64,000 bases of DNA from Holothuria scabra (taxonomy: Eukaryota; Echinodermata; Holothuroidea; Aspidochirotida; Holothuriidae). The notes under the pieces are model-generated. The model was not told where the DNA came from. It was given only the letters and a program-made list of their open reading frames with translations, and searched no databases. Made by a program: the position numbers and the translations under genes. Below are positions 22,982 to 34,156 of this stretch, one piece after another. The DNA is taken from assembly GCA_037179385.1 (NCBI GenBank), contig CM074193.1:1989931-2053930 (forward strand), read 5' to 3'. Numbering within the stretch: the first letter of the stretch is position 1; each line of letters starts with the position of its first letter.

Positions 22982-23380
22982 AGCCCAGGTCACACTACAG
23001 TGATATCCGATCGGATTACTATCCGATTTTTGTGAGTTCTGGTTAAAATTTTCTCTCTCCATAGACGGAAAGAACTGAAAATTTCCCATCTTGTGTAAAT
23101 GTATGATCGGTATTAGAGGACCACAGAAATGAAATGTAAACTATTTATTACGTGACGTCACGTTTTCAAATAGCTTTTATCGGAAGACGCGTATCCGAAT
23201 AAAGCTGTCTGAGGGGATGACGTCGCCGAATAATTAGTATAATTAGATTTTCGTATTCCCGCAACACAAATCATACATTTACACAGGATAGCAAATTTTT
23301 GTTTCTTTTTGACCAAAGATGGAGGAAATATGAAGTAAAACTAAGAAAAGATCCGATATCGCTGCAGTGTGATCTGGGTT
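22982..23380. mobile_element. 399-bp Harbinger-like MITE with TTA target sites
   Basis: The ends are AGCCCAGGTCACACTACAG and, read inverted, AACCCAGATCACACTGCAG, with the similarity extending through GATATC. The element is flanked on both sides by TTA (22979-22981 and 23381-23383), the target site of PIF/Harbinger transposons. No transposase is present. Confidence 0.75.
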
Positions 23381-23383
23381 TTA

Positions 23384-24830
23384 TTCGGCGTTTTTGTTCT
23401 TCCAATAAAAACTTTTTCAAAATGAAGTCAGAAGTATTCTTTCATAAGATCGATGAAAATTTTCAGGTGATGTTAAAGTTCGTCTGGGTTGAATTTGGGG
23501 CCTTAGGATTGCAAAGTGTCATGGAAAAAATTTGAAAATAGAGCCGCCCATCGGCAGTGTTTTTCCCCGATCGGAAGAAAAATCATTTTCTTCTAGAGTG
23601 GTTATTTCCCGTACTAACAGGTAGTTTTCTTTTTCTCAATACGCCCGCTTATTTTATACAGGAACGATATTATGGTACTATTTTAATTTCATTTGTAAGG
23701 AGAGCCTAAGCAGAATACTCGTTCTTTGGTGGGAATTTCAGTTGGGTATTAATGTTTGTGACCAATTGCGGACATTTGTTTTACCATTGTGAGACCTTTA
23801 AAGAAAAACAATAAATTTATGTCGACCAACCATGTATAAAAATTTTTATCTAATTTTGGGTTATTTCACTGGTATCTCATTAAACGATAAAAAAAACTCA
23901 GCGTTGATTATCAAATTACCAAAGACGTCACCAGAGGGTACAGGGGGTGACCTCTTCAAATTTAATGCTTTCCGTCGTTTCCCCATGCATTATATAACGT
24001 AAGATGTTATTTCTTATCAGTCAATAACAGATGAAGTTGCCGGGTGGAAATTTGTTTTTTTCTTTTTGAGAGAAATGCAAACACAACGGCGTGCTCAGGA
24101 GTGACCACATAGAATTACATCCAGTGAGGAATTACCAAACAGTATGAGGAGAGAGAAAAAGTATGAATAAAATGTCTTTGGGTGTTATTGACTTGTTTGT
24201 TTTTATCCTCCTTTCGGTTTGAATGGATTTTAGCTTCTACTCTTAGACTGAAAATAACTACATCTTTCTAAGTTGACCATCATAGAATATCGTCCTAACT
24301 AGGAAATAGACCTTCAACCAAATTATGTAATGTTGAAATCGATAGAATCATTTCCAAGCTCCTTGATATTTCGTGACGTTGTTCCTTGTAAGTGCAACAT
24401 AGACGCGCCAGTAGATTAAAGGCAATAGGTTGGAATTTGGAAACTGGGCCGTAAAACTCTATCTAACTTCTATATAAAGACAATGTGGGGTGTAATTGGT
24501 ATCTGGGTTTGTTTATTATCAGTGCTTTCAAGTGATCTGTGTTTCACTGTGTTCACACTGCTTCAAAAGCAATTAACACACGCTCACCTGACCTGTTAGA
24601 TTACTCCAAACGCTAAGTAACTATCTGTGTAAGTAAATACATCTGTTACTCTCAATCAAGTTGTCTGAGTACATCAAGCGTGTATATGTAGCGGGCTTCA
24701 TTTTCTCCAAAGGCGTTATGATGCAACCATACAGAGATGTAAAATGTTTCAAAAAGTAAGATGGAAAGTTTCATCATGAGATACCGAAATAAACTGTGGA
24801 ATACTGACAAGAACTTTCATTCGTCTTGTT
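23384..24830. other. intron 1 stretch, nothing recognised
   Basis: This is AT-rich sequence with no coding frame or clear repeat. Confidence 0.5.
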
Positions 24831-25860
24831 TCAGGCGGCGGAAGCGAAGGACGGGGGGAGGGGGGACAGGGGCGTGGCCCCCAATATTTGTTCAATGAGA
24901 TTTTGAGGGGCATGGTCCCCATAACTAAATGTTGAAAAAAATAAAATTTTCAAGAGTAATTAAACAGATTTAAGTTGCTTTTATCACATTTCGGCTGTTC
25001 TTTGACTCAATTATTACTTTTCAGAGTGCAAAAGTTGAAAAGCTTCCCGGGGTACGGTGTCGCCCCATGGACCACCACATTAACGATAACCTGTAGGAAA
25101 GTTTACTTTCGCCCTTCAAACAGTTAAAACAAAAAATTTTGCAAGCTATCTTTCTTTTTCAAATTTTCTTTCTTTTCTTCTCAATCAGGGCCATTTAAAC
25201 ATACTGAGCGAGGGGCATGTCCCCAGTCCCCTTATTGGCCCCAATAACACACTTTTTCCCCAGCAATAATGTCCTTTTTAGATTTATTAGTAATACATAT
25301 ATAAAGGTACTTCTTTGTTTCCATTAAGTCTACTAAAAAGCCTAAAACGTCAGAGCTTCCGGTGGCCGTGTTGCGGGCCCCTGGACCCCACGCATACTGC
25401 CTCGGGATTTTAAATAGAACTCCCTCTGGATAAAATGCCCCCAAAACACTTTGGATCCCTTAAAAATGCCCTGTCTGAAATTATCAATCACATGTTCAAT
25501 TTTGAATAGCTTCACCATTTTGGCTTTCCCCCCTGAAATAACGTCCCGATTCCATTCTCGTCCCATACCTCACTCCGCTCCTGAATTAAATTCATAGTTT
25601 AGAATCCTTAATTTGAATATTATTTCCGACCATTTTGGAGCCTCTCTCAAAACACTAAAATCGCTGAGCTTCCGGGGCTTCGCTCCCTGGACCCACCAAG
25701 GGCGCTTTAGGGATCCCTGGGCCCCACGCAGATGGGGCTTTGCGCAAAACCTTAAGGCGTCACCATTAGGTCGGCTGCTGAAAACTTCAGGCCCCTCAAT
25801 AAAAAACACCTATCGCCGCTTAAAGTTATTACTAGAATTATTCCAGTATTAGTACTGAGA
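24831..25860. mobile_element. decayed element related to the 51790 hAT-like transposon
   Basis: It starts CAGGCGGCGGAAG, like the CAGGGGCGGG-type end of the 51790 element, followed by the same kind of G-rich block (GGGGGGAGGGGGGACAGGGG). Internal words CTTCCGGGGCTTCGC and CTGGACCCCACGC also recur near 53030-53120. It appears rearranged, and I find no matching target duplication. Confidence 0.45.
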
Positions 25861-26144
25861 GGTTTAATGGAAGGGACTTGGAATGTATTTTGTATAACAG
25901 CGATATCTTTTAAGAAAAGAGAAAATTGTAAAACTATATTATTTGTTTGCAAAAAACTGTAGGCTAACCGTGCATTTTTATTTACTAAGGGTTTCGCCCA
26001 ACTGTAATTCCTATGGACTGACAGACTTACCGTACCCTCATAGTATTGGTACAAATAAAACTTTTGTCGAAATGGCTAACTCAAAATTGGTGGAAAACGT
26101 CTATTATTACTGGGGCTAAGGACGAGTGGATAAAGCCGGTGTAA

Positions 26145-26395
26145 GTTGATGGCATTGGAAGCACTAAATTAGCTTAGCAAGTGGGAGATCTGGAGTTCGA
26201 CCCTGAACTGGTCAAAGTAAGGTGGGTTCTTTATCAAATAGATCTCAGGTTTTCCCATCTTAACTGGTTTTTCACAAAATACCAAATTCGATTCAAGTTG
26301 TTGAGTTGGTTGTCACTCGACGTGAAATTGTAATTCATAAGCCAACGGTTCCGTCATAATCGTGGTCGCTTTGTGTCGTAAAACAACTGCTTTTT
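26145..26395 (+). mobile_element. tRNA-derived SINE-like element
   Basis: TTAGCTTAGCAAGTGG matches a tRNA A box in form, and 10-20 bases on, GGAGTTCGACCC matches a B box (GGTTCGANNCC). The surrounding sequence cannot fold as a full tRNA and continues about 170 bases, so a SINE head or tRNA pseudogene is likelier than a functional tRNA. Confidence 0.45.
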
Positions 26396-26812
26396 TAAGG
26401 TCTGATTATGCTGTTTCCCACCTTTGTGATAAGCCTTTGTAGCCTCTCTATTAGAAAATGGTCAAGATTATTTGGGGAGAAATGGGGTGAAATATACATC
26501 TTCCAGCCGCTTGTAAGCACCTTCAATCAACCAACTCCGTGTCAACCGTTGACAAACACACAAAAATGATCCACAGTACCTACACACGCGTAAAATTGTA
26601 CATGATGATGTGCGCATATACCCATGTGCAATGTAATATTTTTTACAGGTAATTCTATTCCGGAGGTGCGCAGTACGAAAGCGAAATTACTAGGCTACCA
26701 TGTAAATGATAGCAGGCTGAAAAGGGAGTTCTGCTACCCTCGACTCCGGGCCATATCTCAGTTTAACTTAAATGAGCTGTTATAAATGGTTTGTTCGTAT
26801 TGCAACCCTGTA

Positions 26813-27048
26813 AGCACAAACTAGTCAAAGATTGTCTGATACGCCTAACTCAAGTTAGTCAAAGACGTTTGACTAATTTCCTACCAATTGACTAAATATT
26901 TGACCAATTTTCAACCTCTTTAATAACTTTTTATCAATGATTATTGGTCCATCATTGTACAATTAGTCAAATTTCATTAGCAATTAGTCACATTTAGTGA
27001 CTTAAATGAGTTAGGCGTATCAAACAATGTTTGACTAATTTGTGTTTA
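26813..27048. mobile_element. 236-bp MITE with ~40-bp inverted ends
   Basis: The left end reads AGCACAAACTAGTCAAAG then TGATACGCCTAACTCA. The right end is the inverted counterpart (TGAGTTAGGCGTATCAAACA then TTTGACTAATTTGTG). The interior repeats TTAGTCAA words. It lies just inside intron 1, about 560 bp from exon 1. Confidence 0.75.
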
Positions 27049-27611
27049 GAATGTAAATGCACGTTATCCTAGGCGGTAATTTAACCAGTCTCGTTGAGTC
27101 GGTCTTGTGAATACGATGAAATCCTTGTTTTTATCAATGGAATTTGATAACAGTTTTTCATCACCCCAGAGTCCCAATTGTCCCTGGCAACATCATTTTT
27201 CTAGTTCATTAAACGACCTTCTCAAGTTCATTCCCATCCGGACACAATTACGGATAATTTCTTCGGGGCACGCAATGTTAAGCATATAGTTTTCATCTAG
27301 AACACTCTGCGTGCATACTGTGCAATACCAGCTTCTCCCCCATTTTGATGTCAATCAAATAGCTGTCTTATTGAGAACATGAAGACTACTATTAAAAATG
27401 TGCTATTGGATGACCAGTGACTGCTTTCAATTATACAAAAAACCGTTACGTATATTATCTTTTAATAAAGGACAAGCTACCCTACATTACAAGCAGCTTT
27501 GTTTTCTGAGTGTACCAGTATGCCTTATAGTTTTATTCTGTTCTGCTATAAATAAATCATTCTTCAAAAAGATATTCTTTTCAAACATACAAAATAAATG
27601 ATATGAGCTAC

Positions 27612-28010
27612 CTTAGAAATGATGGATGGTCCGTTTTCACTCTCGTCATATGTCCATCCTTCGTCACATTCAATCAATTCCAAATCTAAGCTGTCCACAT
27701 CAATATCTGGTCGAAATTCCAAGTAGGAAACGTTATACTTCTGACACTGAGAGTATCCATATTCTTCGTTAAAAGGAATAGATATATTCTTTTTTATTTC
27801 CTCGCACTGCGGCGGACTAATGTTCCATTCAGAGCAGTTTTCGTGGTCCCACGATTTTACCGAACACCAGTGAGGCGTATCCAGAATGAAAAACACTTGT
27901 ATGAGTAAGTGCCACGGGCAAACTAAAGTGCTTACACAAACAAAAAATACTATTCGCCACTGATATCGCCCTAGTTCACCAATCTGTAGCAAAATGTCAT
28001 CGTAACCCAT
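27612..28010 (-). CDS. SLC22A-like: SLC22-like transporter, exon 1 with start codon
   Basis: Translation starts at ATG 28010 (M-G-Y-D-D-I-L-L-Q-I-G-E-L-G-R-Y-Q), the family N-terminus 'M-x-[FY]-D-[DE]-[IV]-L'. An in-frame TTG lies 21 bases upstream but has no support. Helix 1 is residues 20-43. Residues 44-130 form the large extracellular loop with H-W-C near its start, further cysteines, and four sequons (N-C-S, N-I-S, N-I-S, N-V-S). The exon ends C-D-E-G-W-T-Y-D-x(12)-K, matching the family 'C-x-x-G-W-x-Y-D'. The donor is AAG|GTAGCT. 399 bp, 133 residues, phase 0. Intron 1 is 7.5 kb. Confidence 0.96.
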
Positions 28011-30264
28011 TTTTCTGCTTACCTTTAGCAAGGAGTCTATTATAAAAGACCTTCCACTGATAGATTTAGAATAAAAACTGTCTTGGCTCTTTGCTCGTTG
28101 CCTGCTCTATGGTGTACTGAAACTTTAGTACTCAACATACTGTGAAAATATTCCGTGTGCACGCAGTCTTGTACAAAGTCTGTGTGTCACGTTTATGCCG
28201 GTAAATTCTTAATAACCCTCAGATATTTATATGGTGTACAAGGTTACCCAGAGCATTTATTGGCCCGGACTATGTTGAAGTTACCAGGGGTTTATCGTTA
28301 TGCACTTACTTTTAAATTTTTTAAGTTGTTATTCCCTTTTACAGCAATTAGGCATACACTTAACCGTAGGAGGGGAGTGGAATTTTCTAACCAGTCATGC
28401 CTGTTCATGATGAAACTTTCCTTCTTACTTTTGGAACATTGCTCTGCTAAATGTGTGATTACATCATCGCCTCAGGGAGGAAATGAAGCTGACTATATAT
28501 TTACTTGATACTAGTCTAGTTTCACGTCTGATTAAGAGATTGACAGTACTAAACGTACGAAAATACGCAAAAAGTTACAGAGCATTTGGGGTTAGCTAAC
28601 AGGCCATTCAAAGTGTCCATTTCTTCACAAGCAATGTGAACACAAACAGTGAAAGCATAACTGAATTTGAGGGCACATATCGTGTAACAATCTTATGTAT
28701 CAGTTTACCCAGCCCTTGATCTACTTGAGTTTCCATGCTGTATTCTCAAGAACAAACATCACGAGATTTTGTTGGAACAATGCAATCATTACTTGTGAAC
28801 GTGAAGAAAAACATATGAGTTATAACATCATTTAGACATGAAACATCCTGCGTACATCCCTTTACCCTAAATGTCGATTCCCTGCATGTCTTCCCATTTT
28901 CGCAGGCTCACTGGGATACAGGTATATTTTTTCGATTTCTAAGAAGGGTAAAGTACAAGAGAAGTCGTGCAAAATATTTCCTTCTGGAGAAAAGACCAAA
29001 AGCTACTCCAACGTTTTGGATCGAAAAACGCACAAAATTAAGACGCTCATCAACACTTATATAATTTCCCCAACTAGTAGTCTTCCACTTGAACAATTTT
29101 CGTGAAGCCGACTGCAACTTACTGTAAAAATTTCAGTAATCAAGAGGGATGGCTTGCAAGTGTCTGTCAATCAAGTTCAGCCACCAAGTTATCAGTGATG
29201 CAGCCAGTCTGCACAGCCACCAAAAGTCGCTTCTTTTCTAATTTGAGTATGCATGACGTCACAGCTTTTGCATATATAATTAGCAAAAACTAACTGTTTT
29301 CAAATCCAAATTTCGACATGAAAAACACATAATCTTACAAAATCATCATTAAAATTAATAGAGAACACATTTTCCGATAGTTTTGCAACATTTTTGAAGT
29401 ATTTTATACACAAAGCAATGAATTTGAGACGATTTTTTGAACTCGTAAAAACAGTTTTCATTCTGTTCGGAAAATTTGGTTTTTTCTCGAGAACAAGTTT
29501 TTTGGCACGGTATGCCAGAAAGAGGGTACATCAGAAATTTCCTTATACACCTAAAAAATCTAACATTACCATGAAATATTTCTGAATACGGTCAGGTATT
29601 CGCAAAGTTTAGAGCAGGTATTGACACTGCCTTGCACCGTATGTAAAAAGCCCAATTTCCCGTACTGAGGTGTTTGCATTAGTTGCGCGAAAATGGAACT
29701 ACACCGAGCGAGAAAATATCCTCCACATAAGTATTAATCATGTTAACCTCGTCGAGTCTTCCTTTACGTTTGATTTACATATATATAGCAGGAAAATTAC
29801 ATTGAGAGTCAATTTTTGAAAACCTTGTAACGATTAAGTGGCTACCGATGCAAGGGTTATAGTGATTGTATCTTAAGTACGTCAGTACCTTGAGTCGATC
29901 ACCACAGTGTTATACAACGTATGTCACGATGTACAACACCTATTAATTGACCGACTCATGGTAACCTTTTGACATACATGGCCATACACTTTGCACGTTA
30001 CCACATTATACAATCAGTAAATCACAGTTATTGTACTAGACTCATAAATTATTGCAAACAATAACATGACAGAAAAATTGTGGCATTAAACTAGACAATA
30101 TAGAGATAAAATGGAGGGATATTGGAATGTATAGTTCTCTTGTAAGGCTTGTTAGTGAACTCTGGGGTAGGCTAATTAACGCTATACAGTCAGTCCTTAT
30201 CCTTAGGTGGTGAGGTAAAAGAAATGAAGCCTCGGATCAGAAACACTTTGTTTAGTAATATAAG
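28011..30264. other. upstream flank of the SLC22-like gene, nothing else recognised
   Basis: The promoter and any 5' untranslated exon should lie here, but no element can be named with confidence. A potential splice donor AAG|GTAAGC sits 13-21 bases upstream of the ATG on the minus strand. The hairpin word GAATACGGTCAGGTATTC occurs at about 29585. Confidence 0.4.
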
Positions 30265-31095
30265 TTGTGAACAGCATGTTCAAAGTGCAAAGTCCTCCAC
30301 TTTGGTTCTAAGAATCCCCACCATGATTATACTATGAATGGTACTAATTTGAACAAAGTGACTTCTGAGAAAGACCTTGGTGTAGTTATTACAAGAGATT
30401 TAAAGTCATCTAGGCAGTGTGCAGCTACTGCTGCAAGGGCAAATAGGGTGCTTGGGTTGATCAGGAGGAATTTTAAGAGTTTTAGTAAAGAAATTGTGCT
30501 AAATTTGTATAAGCAGCTGGTTCGACCCCATCTCGACTATGCTGCACAGGCCTGGAGTCCCTTCTTTGAAAAGGACAAATTGCTTTTAGAGCAAGTTCAG
30601 AAGAGAGCTACCCGACTCATACCTGAGGTTAAAAATCTACCTTATTCCCAAAGGCTTAAGCTGCTTGGGCTTACCACTTTGGAGCTGAGAAGGATTAGGG
30701 GGGACATGCTCCAGGTATACAAATTTCTATCTGAAGGGAATCCTTTGTTAGCTTGCAGTTATTTAAAGGTCCAGAGTAATCCTCGGGTTAGAGGCCATTG
30801 CAAAAAGCTTGAAAAGTCTTTTGCTAGACTTGACATTAGGAAGTTCAGTTTCTCTCATAGGGTTGTTAGTGAGTGGAATAGCCTGCCTGAGTGGGTTGTT
30901 AACTCCACATCAGTGCACCGTTTTAAGGTTAATATTGACAAGTTTTTCCATGACTGTGGTAGAATCTAATCTTTCTGGGCTCTTTAGGTGTTGGTGGTTT
31001 GCTTTGTTTTGGGGGTTTTTGGATTACAGGGCATCTTATGGGGCCTTTACAGCCCTCCTTTGCCCTTTAACCTGTTATGTTATGTTATGTTATGT
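30265..31095 (+). pseudogene. 5'-truncated CR1/L2-like LINE, reverse transcriptase C-terminal part
   Basis: The frame from ~30268 to 30969 encodes the region downstream of the polymerase active site: K-C-K-V-L-H-F-G, then S-E-K-D-L-G-V-V-I-T, then Y-K-Q-L-V-R-P-H-L-D-Y-A-A-Q-A-W-S-P, R-A-T-R-L-I-P-E, and a terminal S-H-R-V-V-S-E-W-N-S-L-P block. These are the classic thumb and C-terminal blocks of CR1/L2-clade non-LTR retrotransposons. Endonuclease and catalytic motifs are missing through 5' truncation. The tail after the stop is ~125 bp and ends in four TTATG units. The frame is intact for over 210 codons, so the insertion is not very old. It is over 80% similar by eye to the copy at 34157. 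Confidence 0.9.
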
Positions 31096-34000
31096 GAAAC
31101 TGGGTGGGTCTTAAGTTTTTTTTAGGGAACTGGGTACTCAGTACACAACCCCCACCCCCATGCACAACTGGAGACATATCAACTGAGAGTCCAAGGTAAC
31201 AACAGGCCATCAAGTTAATTCAAGTTAGTGACAAAAACTTTGACTGTAATATGCCATTACTATATGATGGGGCAATTGCTACATTATTCATCTCTCCTCT
31301 GCTCAGTTAGTGGTGTAAAATGACAACAGTTTATACTTCAAATGAGAAGGCAGTCTCAGAAGAACATATGAGATTTCATCCATCAGAATTAACAGCTGAT
31401 GATACAGGACACAAGTGCACAACCAAAATTCTTAAGTCAGTAAATTGGCATTTTGCTTGTGTAGAGAAAAATTGTCCTCTAGGATACACTGACTCAGAAT
31501 CCCATTTGTGCCATTATACAAGAAAAGGGTATATAGCAATGCAAGCTCTAATCTTGACCTTAACCCCCAAATGGGCCTAGAGCACTAGTAGGTGTAGCCT
31601 ATAACTAGCAATTACATTTCAACAGGAACAGGCTGAGAACTAAGGCACAATTAATTCATTTGTGTAGAAATATGATTCAGCACAACAGTACAAAAATACG
31701 GTAAGTAAGAAAACTGAGAACAATGGCCCAGGCAAAATAATAAACAAAAAAATCCTGAAACTGATGGAGCTCTTATAGGTGCGCATTCCATGTACTCTAA
31801 GTATATTCCTCAAGTCATTTCCCTTTTGAAAATTCTTGACTTTGTCTGGTAAAACCATATGAAAGAACCGACAGGCTGGTAAAGTGTATGTGTAAATAAA
31901 TGGCTATAGGGCCTATATCAATTGTTTCATGATGTAGCCTGCAATACCTGTAAGTGTAACACTAATTTGCTTATTTTGGTTCTTCATCTTCATCGTTGGT
32001 ACTGTACATTGCTCCCGATTCAACTCACAAGGTGCATATGACACAATAATTTTGTGCTACAGGCCTCTTAAAATTTTTTACAAGCTTTTTTCTAAAATGA
32101 AAACTCACTCATACAGCAAGCAAGGACTAGTAAAGAAGTATCTGTATGATGATCACAGATCATCAGTACACATTCCTACATTCACTATGTACCATAGTGT
32201 GCAGTTTTAGCATGCATAGGCCAAGGCCTAGTATAGACTAGGCCTGTCTGTAAAATTTTAATGTTATTTGTTAGTGGTTTAAAACCTTAAAAGGGCCTGT
32301 CAGTCGTATTAAAATTCACTTTATTACTTGACATAATGACTAAAATAGTATCCTAGTTAGCAGCCTAGAATCAAAAGACAATGACAATAGCTTACCATAT
32401 GTTACCATATGTTAACCATAACGTTACCGCCTTGTGCGATGCTCTACGTGGCCAAAAAGTGCAAAATTCCAACTTGCAAAAACGTTCATTGCGACTATTT
32501 TGTTGTTTTGCTCGTAGTGTAATAGGTATCAGTAGTTAGGTTTATGTCTCAAACACTCGATTTTGGAAGTTTTACACCCCAATGATCCTGAATACGGTCA
32601 GGTATTCGCAAAATTTAAGGCCAGTCAAAAAAGCCCACCAAAAGTTGACCTGTTTTTGATGGAAAATTTCTCTGTGAAATTGCGAAAGAAACAATACCTC
32701 ACGATATTTTTAGTAAAGAAAAGACTTTAAGATTTCAAATGACCAAGGATACAGCAACAAGGAACGCCTTTTTATGCATTATTCAGAAGCTTGAAGTTCC
32801 ACCAGCATGTTATGTACCTATTCTGCGAAACTCATGATTTTCTCTTGTGGGCGGAGTTTCCATTTTAGAGGATGACGTCACAAGCCTCATTAACGCTTAC
32901 AGCGAGGCTTGACTGGATGGAGCTTAGCAAGAATAGCTTTAACCAATACGAATTGAGGAAATGGGAGACATGCGTGTGTGTGTGTGTGTGCATGTGACAG
33001 GTAACGCACAGCTGCCATTACCGTGTCGCCACTGATTTTCGAACGCCCTCAAAGCCGATTCCGGCTGTTTTTCCGTTTTGTAAAGGAGGCGAGATGTGTA
33101 TCAGCTGGGCATTATGTGGAAATCCATTGTGACAAATATCCAGATATTAAGCAGTTGGGAGGCCTAGGTTGGGAGCTGGGTCATACCGAAGACTTCAAAA
33201 TTGTGCCTGGTGCTCGGCTAAAGGAATGGAAGAGAGGTTCCTTCATCGTACTAACCCAATATTAATAACTAACACATCATCTTCATACACTCGGCTAAGA
33301 AAATGGTCAAGGCGAGAGAGGTAGACGAAACCTCAAGTGAAGGGTGTGGGTGAGCGCTTCGCTTTCTTGCTCATAGAAGAATCCTTACTTGTCGTTGGTT
33401 GGAAAATTAGTCGCCCAGAACTTATTTTGAAATAACAGCCAGGTCTCAAGGATTTCTTCTTAGTTCATTTTCAAGGATATTGATATTTCAGCACTGATAC
33501 CATGCATTTTGATGAAACAAATCTGTTACTCTTCCAACTTTCATTATTCAAAAAAATGACTCCCAATAGCCAAAAATGAAATTGGACAAACTACTACACT
33601 AATACAAATTGCGGAGACCGTATTTACCTTTCCAAGCAGTGACGCTTAGTTAATGGTTTAAAGGTTCCATCTTTGTGACGATACAGAAAAACAGGGTTGA
33701 TTGCAGATAATTTTTGCAACGCTTTAAAGGCGTTAAAAACGCATTTATAATTCTCCAATATAGCATTAAAATTAAATAGCACTAGTCATTATCAAATCAT
33801 TCAGTCTCAACAATAAACTCCAGCAATAGCTTCATATCCTCAAAATATTATGCACAAGAAGAGTAATGGAAGTTACATCTTTTGAAATGTTGAAAGTTTG
33901 GGTGAACAAATTATTCTTCAGCAGTCTTTGCCAATAAATATTGGGATTTAAAGGATGAAATATCCTTGTAAAGCAAACGCAATATTTCCCTTAAAGTGGA

Positions 34001-34156
34001 ATTTTGTTTAAAATTGTCCTACAATATTTCAAAAGAACAGAAAAATGCGAAAGATTAGTACAAAGATCTTATGTGAAGTGATGTGCAACAATACTGAACG
34101 AGGCCTCGATTTAACAGAGATGTCTTAGTCTTTATAAAACACTGTAAGCTTATAAG
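31096..34156. other. intergenic stretch, no gene recognised
   Basis: It holds a (TG)n run at about 32971-32990, the hairpin word GAATACGGTCAGGTATTC at about 32590, and no splice-bounded coding frame. An 80-codon frame at 33023-33265 has no recognisable domain. Confidence 0.5.

Larger units (their letters stand above)
66..28010 (-). other. SLC22A-like: SLC22-family transporter gene (5' seven coding exons, 3' end off window)
   Basis: The gene encodes a membrane carrier of the organic cation/anion/carnitine transporter family, a major facilitator with 12 predicted helices that moves organic ions across the plasma membrane. Seven exons join in one continuous frame to 422 residues. The family usually has about 530-600, so roughly the last 130-150 residues lie beyond the left edge. 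Family marks in order: helix 1 at residues 20-43; a large cysteine-rich extracellular loop with four N-glycosylation sequons; the helix 2-3 loop motif A-D-W-I-G-R at 166-171; P-E-S-P-R-W-L at 279-285 after helix 6; and K-Y-G-R-K at 398-402 in the helix 8-9 loop. Exons 2, 3 and 4 are 104, 155 and 169 bp, the lengths I recall for vertebrate SLC22 genes. Introns are 0.6-8.1 kb and full of transposons. Substrate and orthology cannot be set from sequence alone. Confidence 0.95.

Noticed and set aside
26160..26235. possible functional tRNA gene
   Set aside because: A- and B-box-like words are present, but the acceptor and anticodon stems do not pair. SINE head or pseudogene preferred.
28011..28031. 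upstream TTG start adding seven residues to the transporter
   Set aside because: The ATG at 28010 gives the normal family N-terminus. The upstream part overlaps a possible splice donor AAG|GTAAGC.
28038..28049. TATAAAAG word 30 bases upstream of the transporter start codon
   Set aside because: The canonical orientation faces away from the gene, and on the gene's strand the word is weak. It would leave almost no 5' untranslated region.
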